NCBI GenBank assembly: GCA_021730165.1
Contig: CP072535.1
Coordinates: 637,798 to 701,797, forward strand
Direction of reading: 5' to 3'
Source of the DNA: Candidatus Vesicomyidisocius sp. Pext_18_S21
GTDB lineage: Bacteria > Pseudomonadota > Gammaproteobacteria > PS1 > Pseudothioglobaceae
DNA length: 64,000 nucleotides
In this document: positions 58,710 to 64,000 of the stretch, one piece after another
How the letters are laid out: every line of letters begins with the position of its first letter
Numbering within the stretch: the stretch's first letter is position 1
Position numbers and translations under genes: made by a program
The notes under the pieces: model-generated
What the model saw: the letters and a program-made list of their open reading frames with translations, nothing else
What the model was told of the DNA's origin: nothing
The model's database searches: none

Positions 58710-59338
58710 TAAACTACCCCATTATAAAATTCTAAAATTTCTTTATTATTATCATCAATAATGATACGTACACCTTTAATTAAATAATACCAATACGATA
58801 AACTCTGACTAACCAGCTCCACTCTACTAGGTTCGCCAAATAGATTAATGATTATCTCTTTTGATAAATCTACTTTAGGTATAAAGGTTAATGACTTGAT
58901 TTTTAGATCTAACATTGATATTTTAGCCATCAAATTAAACGTTGTTTTTCTAATACCTGAAGGCATAACCCTTAATTCTTTAATATTATTATTTAAATAT
59001 TTAGTGTCTTTTTGATCAAAGATTAAATTTAAAATAACGCCAGTACTAATACCACCTACTTTGGTGTTAGAAAAAAATACTTCTAATTCCTGCTCTTTAC
59101 TCTCACTTCCAAACATAGCAATCTCAACCTCAGAGCCAAATAAATGCATTGCATCGATAAGACTACTATGACCTATGGTTAAATTAAACACAACCGTATT
59201 ACCTTGACTATTGATAAAACTTTGCCACGGCATAGATTGATTTTGTGGTATTTGTATGTTACGAGTCAATAGGTAAAATAGACTAAATATTACTACTGCT
59301 AGTAATAATGTTATTGATATTATTTTACTTTCTATCAT
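58709..59338 (-). CDS. Hypothetical membrane-anchored protein
   Basis: Protein of 209 residues with one N-terminal hydrophobic helix (IISITLLLAVVIFSLFYLL, residues 6-24) and a long soluble domain that should face the periplasm. No family was recognised. It lies between a PGPGW-type membrane protein (3 bases) and the YffB-like gene (overlap), so the three are one transcript. Confidence 0.65.
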   Translation of the reverse strand: MIESKIISITLLLAVVIFSLFYLLTRNIQIPQNQSMPWQSFINSQGNTVVFNLTIGHSSLIDAMHLFGSEVEIAMFGSESKEQELEVFFSNTKVGGISTGVILNLIFDQKDTKYLNNNIKELRVMPSGIRKTTFNLMAKISMLDLKIKSLTFIPKVDLSKEIIINLFGEPSRVELVSQSLSYWYYLIKGVRIIIDDNNKEILEFYNGVV

Positions 59339-59341
59339 TAA

Positions 59342-59752
59342 TTATCGTTTAAAAGGGGGTTTGTTAGCTTTAAAACGTAACCAATTAAGTGTTTTAAAGG
59401 TTAAGTTATGATTGATTAATTTAAGTTCTAGTTGTCGCTTACCTGGAAATTCCATTAAAAATAAACCTAATAAAATTGATATTAATCCTTGTCCTGGCGT
59501 CACTAACATAATAATACCAACAATTAATAATATAAAACCAGTTAGTGTCTTAAGTATCAATTTAATCAAATTAAAAGGCCTTCTTATTTTTAATTTATTT
59601 TCTGAGTTTTTTAGAAAATAATTTAATGGCATTAACCCTAATAAGTAAGGTATTAATAATAAACTAATGATAAAAATTACTACAGAAATTATACCTATAA
59701 TTACTAGTATATCTTCTAATTGATTTATAAGTATTACTATACTATCTAACAT
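59342..59752 (-). CDS. PGPGW-type small membrane protein
   Basis: Protein of 136 residues with three hydrophobic helices. The segment LVTPGQGLISILLGLFLMEF followed by PGKRQLE matches the putative transmembrane protein family named for its PGPGW motif, here altered to PGQGL. Function unknown. Confidence 0.65.
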   Translation of the reverse strand: MLDSIVILINQLEDILVIIGIISVVIFIISLLLIPYLLGLMPLNYFLKNSENKLKIRRPFNLIKLILKTLTGFILLIVGIIMLVTPGQGLISILLGLFLMEFPGKRQLELKLINHNLTFKTLNWLRFKANKPPFKR

Positions 59753-60159
59753 AACAATAAAAATATCATAGGCCCATTATTGGTTAAAAATACTTGTATA
59801 TTAGCACCAAAAATACCACTAATAATTAACTCTTATTTTAGTCAAAGAATAATCAAACAATACTTTGGATTTTCCTGATAACCTAGTGGTAGAAAAAACC
59901 AGCTCTTATAACTAAATTAGTTTAACTACTAGAATCAATTGAAAAAATAACCAATACCCCAACATATCTTTAACCAATAGACTCATTCTTGTGAATAACG
60001 TCATAAAATACCTAATAACAACAAATGATTTAATTATTTTCTCTGCTTTTACTTGTTTTTCAATATCAATATCAATAAAAATAACAATCCTTGATTGATT
60101 TTTCCATAATTTACTATTTACTTTAACTTTAGTTATACGTTAAATTAAGGTTTTCATTA
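59753..60159. other. Intergenic region, nothing recognised
   Basis: About 400 AT-rich bases between the end of glyS and the PGPGW gene, both on the minus strand. No hairpin, gene or remnant stands out. Confidence 0.4.
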
Positions 60160-62193
60160 TTAAGCAAGATATGAAATATCAGCAACTGATAAAAATAAAG
60201 ATCTAACCCAGTTAATTAAATTTAAACGTGCTTGTCTTAATACAACATCATCAGTGTTAACCATAACTTTATCAAAGAACTCATCGATCATACCCTTAAT
60301 AGCAATAAGTTCTTTCATATTTTTTGTGTAGTTAATAGAATTAGAAATGCGTTTAGCAAGTATTTTTGTTGCCTTAAATAGTGTTTTTTCCGCTGTTTCT
60401 ATCAAAACTGAATCATCAACTTTAATTGATAATTCCGAGCAATTCTTCAATATATTAGTAATACGTTTATTTATTTTAATCAGATTTTCTAATTCTTGAT
60501 TGTTAGTAAATGTATTAAGTGCTCTAACACGTAGATGAAAATCATAAGGTGATTCTGGACACACTGCCAAAACTGCATCAAAGACCTGCATACTGACCTG
60601 ATGCTTCTTGTAATAAGCCCGTAAGCGCTCCATCATAAATTGATAAATATCATTAGCTTTATTAGTATTTACAACAGATAAATGAGCATTTAATGATTTA
60701 CTAATCAGTTCTTTAAGATTAATATGAAATTTTGACTCCAATATAATTCTTAATACACCTAATGCCATCCTTCTAAGTGCATACGGATCTTTAGAGCCAG
60801 TTGGATCCTGGCCAATACCAAAAATACCGGTAATTGTATCTAATTTATCAGCAATCGAAACTACTAAACCTTCGCTTGTATTTGGTAAATAATCACCTGA
60901 AAATTTTGGCTGATAATGCTCACTAATAGCCACCGATACTGCTTTATTTTCGCCATCATTAAGGGCGTAATACCCCCCCATTATACCTTGAAGGTCAGCA
61001 AACTCACCTACCATATCTGTAACCAAATCACTTTTACAAAGTAAGCCAGCACGGCTACTATCTTTAACATTAGCACCAATAACGCCAGCAATATATCCTG
61101 AAAGTATCTCAATACGTTTAGCTTTATCGCCCATGGAGCCTAAAGATTTCATAAACAAAACTTGGTTTAACCTATCTAGACGAAATTCAAGGGTGTATGC
61201 CTTATCTTGTATCCAGAAAAATTCTGAATCACTTAAACGGGGACGAATAACACGCTCATTACCATCAATAATAACTGATAAATCACTAGACTCAATATTA
61301 GCAACTGAAATAAATGATGGCATTAAATTGCCATTCATATCTAACATATGAAAATATTTTTGATGCGATTTCATCACAGAAATAAGCACTTCTTTCGGAA
61401 TATCCAAAAATTTAGATGAAAAACTACCTGAAAATGCACATGGATATTCAACTAATGCACAAACTTCATCAAGTAAAAGTTCATCAATAACCGCCGTAGC
61501 GTTGTTATTTTGTGCTATCTGAATTATTTGTTTACGAATAATAGCCTTACGCATATCAAAATTAACCTCAATTTGAGCCTTTTCAAGAAGAGTTTTTTGA
61601 TAATCTTTAGCGCAACTAATATCAAAAATACATTCACCTGTGAAACGCAACCCTCTAGTTATGTTGCTAGAAATTAAACCCATGATTAAGGCTGGTACGA
61701 CATCAGATCCTAACATCATAATCAACCAATGTATTGGACGTACAAAATACGTATCCAAATTACTCCAACGCATGGGTTTGGCAATAGGGATATTCTGAAT
61801 AGCAGTATTAACAATAGATTCAAGTAGATCTATCGTTTTTAGACCTATTTGTTGTTTGGTAAAGAAATAATATTGTGTCTTACCAAATGCTTTTTGCGTT
61901 AACACGTTCTTAGTGACCCCACAAGATTTAGCAAAACCTTCAATAGCTTTATCAATCTCACTAATTAATGGTCCTTTACGTTCAATAGTTTGATTATTTT
62001 GCTGGAGTTGAAGGTCGTTAACCAATACTGCTAAACGACGAGGTGTAGCAAAAGATTCAACACTTGAATAAGACAACTTAAGCTTATCAAATTCAGTAGT
62101 TAAATTGTATGTAAGTGCATTGGATAGATGTTGTAGGCTTTTCGGTGGAAGCTCTTCACATCCTAGTTCTAATAAAAAGTCTTGTGTATTCAT
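60160..62193 (-). CDS. glyS: Glycine--tRNA ligase beta subunit
   Basis: Beta subunit of the alpha2-beta2 bacterial glycyl-tRNA synthetase, 677 residues. It starts with the usual [14 protein letters not shown], has [10 protein letters not shown] (about residue 50), a central HD-like region, and ends with an anticodon-binding helical domain. It depends on GlyQ, which normally lies directly upstream but is not found in the 1.8 kb that follow here. Confidence 0.95.
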   Translation of the reverse strand: MNTQDFLLELGCEELPPKSLQHLSNALTYNLTTEFDKLKLSYSSVESFATPRRLAVLVNDLQLQQNNQTIERKGPLISEIDKAIEGFAKSCGVTKNVLTQKAFGKTQYYFFTKQQIGLKTIDLLESIVNTAIQNIPIAKPMRWSNLDTYFVRPIHWLIMMLGSDVVPALIMGLISSNITRGLRFTGECIFDISCAKDYQKTLLEKAQIEVNFDMRKAIIRKQIIQIAQNNNATAVIDELLLDEVCALVEYPCAFSGSFSSKFLDIPKEVLISVMKSHQKYFHMLDMNGNLMPSFISVANIESSDLSVIIDGNERVIRPRLSDSEFFWIQDKAYTLEFRLDRLNQVLFMKSLGSMGDKAKRIEILSGYIAGVIGANVKDSSRAGLLCKSDLVTDMVGEFADLQGIMGGYYALNDGENKAVSVAISEHYQPKFSGDYLPNTSEGLVVSIADKLDTITGIFGIGQDPTGSKDPYALRRMALGVLRIILESKFHINLKELISKSLNAHLSVVNTNKANDIYQFMMERLRAYYKKHQVSMQVFDAVLAVCPESPYDFHLRVRALNTFTNNQELENLIKINKRITNILKNCSELSIKVDDSVLIETAEKTLFKATKILAKRISNSINYTKNMKELIAIKGMIDEFFDKVMVNTDDVVLRQARLNLINWVRSLFLSVADISYLA

Positions 62194-62762
62194 AAAATTT
62201 GAATGTATGTTTTACTTAAATAATTTAAAATCTAAAATTTCCAACTAATAAATCGATCATCACTCTAATAACATATAATCTGATAAACGTAATATAAATC
62301 GCTTATAAGCATCAAAAATAAAGATTAATTGTGCGTTAAAAACTTGAAAAATCATGGTTTTCTGATTACTATAAATAGTAATAAACAAATACTTTTGTAG
62401 ATCTTTACAAATTTATCCTGACATAAAATTAACATTATTTTGATTATTTTTTTGACTTGTCTTAATTTTGTTAAATTTAATAGTTAGACAAATAGAACTA
62501 TGCTACCATAAAGCTTAGAAAATTCAATCAAATCTGGTTTATCTGATCGAATTCCCACTACTAGCATATTATTGTTCATCAATATTTTAACCAATACTGC
62601 TAATTCATTCACAGATAAATGTTATTCCCTAATTTAGGGTAACAGGTACATATTGTTCTGTCTATTGTCACAACTTAAAGTACTAAATTCTTGCACTAAT
62701 GTATCGATATCATTTATATGCACCCTTGAGATGTACAAAATATCTCAGTTTTATCTTTAATC
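62194..62762. other. Intergenic region with a possible minC remnant
   Basis: About 570 bases upstream of glyS. ATTACTA-TAAA-TAGTAAT (62365-62382) is a 7-bp-arm hairpin. The right half contains stop-interrupted coding-like sequence described in the next entry. Confidence 0.5.
62484..62750 (-). pseudogene. Probable decayed gene, MinC N-domain-like
   Basis: One minus-strand frame reads ISRVHINDIDTLVQEFSTL, NRQNNMYLLP, two stops, then LSVNELAVLVKILMNNNMLV and VGIRSDKPDLIEFSKLYGSI. The order short beta segment, PxxxDxxxL-like stretch, helix, VGxR, helix resembles the N-terminal domain of the septum-site inhibitor MinC. The assignment is by eye only and could be wrong; that it is a decayed gene is more certain. 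Confidence 0.4.
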
Positions 62763-63164
62763 TCAAATTAATTCATCTTTCCATCCTTGTGTACAATCTA
62801 AAAAATACCAAACGCGCATCATACCAGTATCGCCACTTAACATAACTTCCAATGGTGTTTTATGTTTAAATTTTTTAACCGGGCGCTTTAGCCAAATTGC
62901 TCCATATTCTTTATTAATTGGAAAAGTTGTACCCAAAGACTCACTAATCCCTAAAATTATTTCAGTGCGTTTTATCAATCTCTCATCAAAATCAAACGAT
63001 TTATATAAATTCCTATATAAACACAAATGTCTGGGCTTAATAACCCCACACAAATCTAATAGCTTTAGTTGCTCAATATCTTCTAAATACCAATTCTCTA
63101 AAATTTTAAACAACTGCAAAGTAAGGTTTGATTGAGCCTTAGTATCTAACTTTAAAATATCCAT
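62763..63164 (-). CDS. MbcA/ParS/Xre antitoxin-type (DUF2384) protein without a toxin partner
   Basis: Protein of 133 residues matching the MbcA/ParS/Xre C-terminal domain: a helical part (LLDLCGVIKPRHLCLYRNLY, then RTEIILGISESLG) followed by EYGAIWLKRPVKKFKHKTPL and a GDTGMMRVWYFLD end. In toxin-antitoxin pairs this domain neutralises a RES-type toxin, but no RES gene is adjacent. Its ATG overlaps the last base of the tolA remnant's stop (TAATG), so it was co-transcribed with tolQRA. No DNA-binding helix-turn-helix is evident. Confidence 0.65.
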   Translation of the reverse strand: MDILKLDTKAQSNLTLQLFKILENWYLEDIEQLKLLDLCGVIKPRHLCLYRNLYKSFDFDERLIKRTEIILGISESLGTTFPINKEYGAIWLKRPVKKFKHKTPLEVMLSGDTGMMRVWYFLDCTQGWKDELI

Positions 63165-63830
63165 TAATTAACCTTAAAGTGAAACAAGACTTGTGCATCA
63201 AATACACTTTTATCAGGAACATATGGTAACGGAGAAACTTTATAAACAGAACACTTAATTGAATCTTTAAATGATTGTACCTTGATACTATTATCAATAT
63301 TACAAGATTTAAGGTTAACATTCTTTACTTGGCTATCTAAAATCTTACAAAATCTGCACATCACAACTCCAACTATCTTTAGCGCCTTGATAATGCCATT
63401 TTTCTGTTATTCTTGACACAATTTAATTGATATAGTTGAACTTTATCTCATTTAAAATATCTTCTTGAGCAATTAGTCTATCTTGCTCTTCTTCAGCCTG
63501 AACTTCTTTTTTCAAAAAGCGTTTATTTTGTTCTTTTTTAAATTTTTTAGCTCCAACTTCACGTAATTTTTCAATCTCTTGTTTTTTTATTTTCAGCATC
63601 AAGAACTTCTTTTTCAACTTTTTTTCTCTTAATTTCAGTTAAATCAATCATCATTGCTTCTGGCATTTAACCTAACTTAACAGTCTGTTTTGGGAGTTTC
63701 TAGTCTTGAGCATTTAAGTATATAAAACCAACAACCAACCCAACATGAAGAGCAATTACCACCCAAAAACAATAGGACTTTGTATAACAATTTTAGGTAA
63801 TTTAATTTATTTAAAGAAATTAAATTTCAT
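63164..63830 (-). pseudogene. tolA: Decayed tolA
   Basis: The frame begins at the TAATG overlap with tolR (MKFNFFK) and is stopped at codon 8. Further stops follow through the anchor region (IKLPKIVIQ ... LLFMLGWLLVLY). The coiled-coil domain survives in pieces (MPEAMMIDLTEIKRKKVEKE in one frame, QEIEKLREVGAKKFKKEQNK in another) with a shift in an A-rich run near 63585. The C-terminal domain (ITEKWHYQGAKDSWSCDVQI, then after another shift VSPLPYVPDKSVFDAQVLFH) matches TolA. Stops and shifts make a full protein impossible. Confidence 0.85.
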
Positions 63831-64000
63831 TATCTTACATTTGGAGATTCAGTCATAATACCAACTTTATCAACCCCATTTTTTTGTAAAATAAACATTA
63901 GAAATACAACAGAACCGTAATCTACTTGTCTATCGCCACGAATAAACACCTTTATTTTCGGATAGATCTCAAGCCTAGTATTAACACGACCTACAATAAC
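63830..64000 (-). CDS. tolR: TolR/ExbD C-terminal part, cut by window edge
   Basis: The last 57 codons of a gene running in from beyond 64000. IYPKIKVFIRGDRQVDYGSV and VDKVGIMTE are the conserved C-terminal domain of TolR (inner-membrane partner of TolQ in the proton-driven Tol-Pal system). It stops at 63830-63832, overlapping the ATG of the tolA remnant by one base, as in a tolQ-tolR-tolA operon. Confidence 0.85.
   Translation of the reverse strand, partial: VIVGRVNTRLEIYPKIKVFIRGDRQVDYGSVVFLMFILQKNGVDKVGIMTESPNVR

Noticed and set aside
63139..63617. Three short minus-strand ORFs (60-66 residues) as separate small genes
   Set aside because: Two of them (63423-63617 and 63164-63364) are in-frame pieces of the decayed tolA, and 63139-63321 is an overlapping frame in the same remnant.

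Overview
The window is AT-rich DNA from a gammaproteobacterium with a shrinking genome. The gene set is that of a thiotrophic, chemoautotrophic endosymbiont of the vesicomyid clam / SUP05 clade (Candidatus Vesicomyosocius okutanii, Candidatus Ruthia magnifica or a close relative). The pointers are form II RuBisCO with cbbQ and cbbO, a complete narGHJI nitrate reductase, an assimilatory narK-nirB pair, many compact overlapping genes, and several genes caught in the act of decaying. The species is inferred from gene content, since no database search was possible. I saw no rRNA, tRNA, CRISPR array, transposase or prophage.

Layout: 0-5.2 kb holds a TPR protein cut by the window edge, a DUF971 protein and hisS-yfgM-der, with bamB missing from its usual place. 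6.0-9.4 kb has divergent pyrG and msbA. 9.5-14.1 kb is a tight minus-strand operon: a membrane protein, a group II PLP decarboxylase, a cysteine dioxygenase, two ATP-grasp enzymes and a TVP38-like membrane protein. It looks like a hypotaurine or hypotaurine-conjugate pathway and is the best candidate here for an undescribed system. 14.1-16.4 kb has a TrpD-like protein, a Rieske protein, a lytic transglycosylase lipoprotein and a membrane-anchored cold-shock domain. 17.0-19.2 kb has a thioredoxin-like protein, ung and pdxB.

19.7-38.6 kb is a nitrogen and molybdenum-cofactor region: a PP2C phosphatase/Ser-Thr kinase fusion, the nitrate transporter and nirB; then moaE, mobA, moeA-moaC-moaA and moaD; then narGHJI followed by a parvulin-like chaperone that has lost its catalytic domain; then mog. 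NarK can supply nitrate both to respiration by NarGHI and to assimilation, with nitrite going to NirB, and the moa/moe/mob/mog genes build the cofactor for NarG. Long perfect hairpins lie just upstream of moaE and mog, and terminator-like hairpins lie in the nirB leader. 38.7-43.6 kb is the RuBisCO cluster (cbbM, cbbQ, cbbO and a small unknown gene), with a broken cbbR on the other side of the promoter.

44.5-55.6 kb has argJ and an iron block: fbpC-fbpA-fbpB behind a Fur-box-like palindrome, a multicopper oxidase, a sterol-desaturase-type hydroxylase, and two imelysin-family proteins flanking a di-heme cytochrome. 56.4-64 kb has a cation efflux pump, thioredoxin, an ArsC-like protein, two small membrane proteins, glyS, an orphan MbcA/ParS-type domain protein, a decayed tolA and the end of tolR. 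Recognisable gene remains (cbbR, tolA, probably a DsrC/TusE paralogue and perhaps minC) show that reduction is still in progress.
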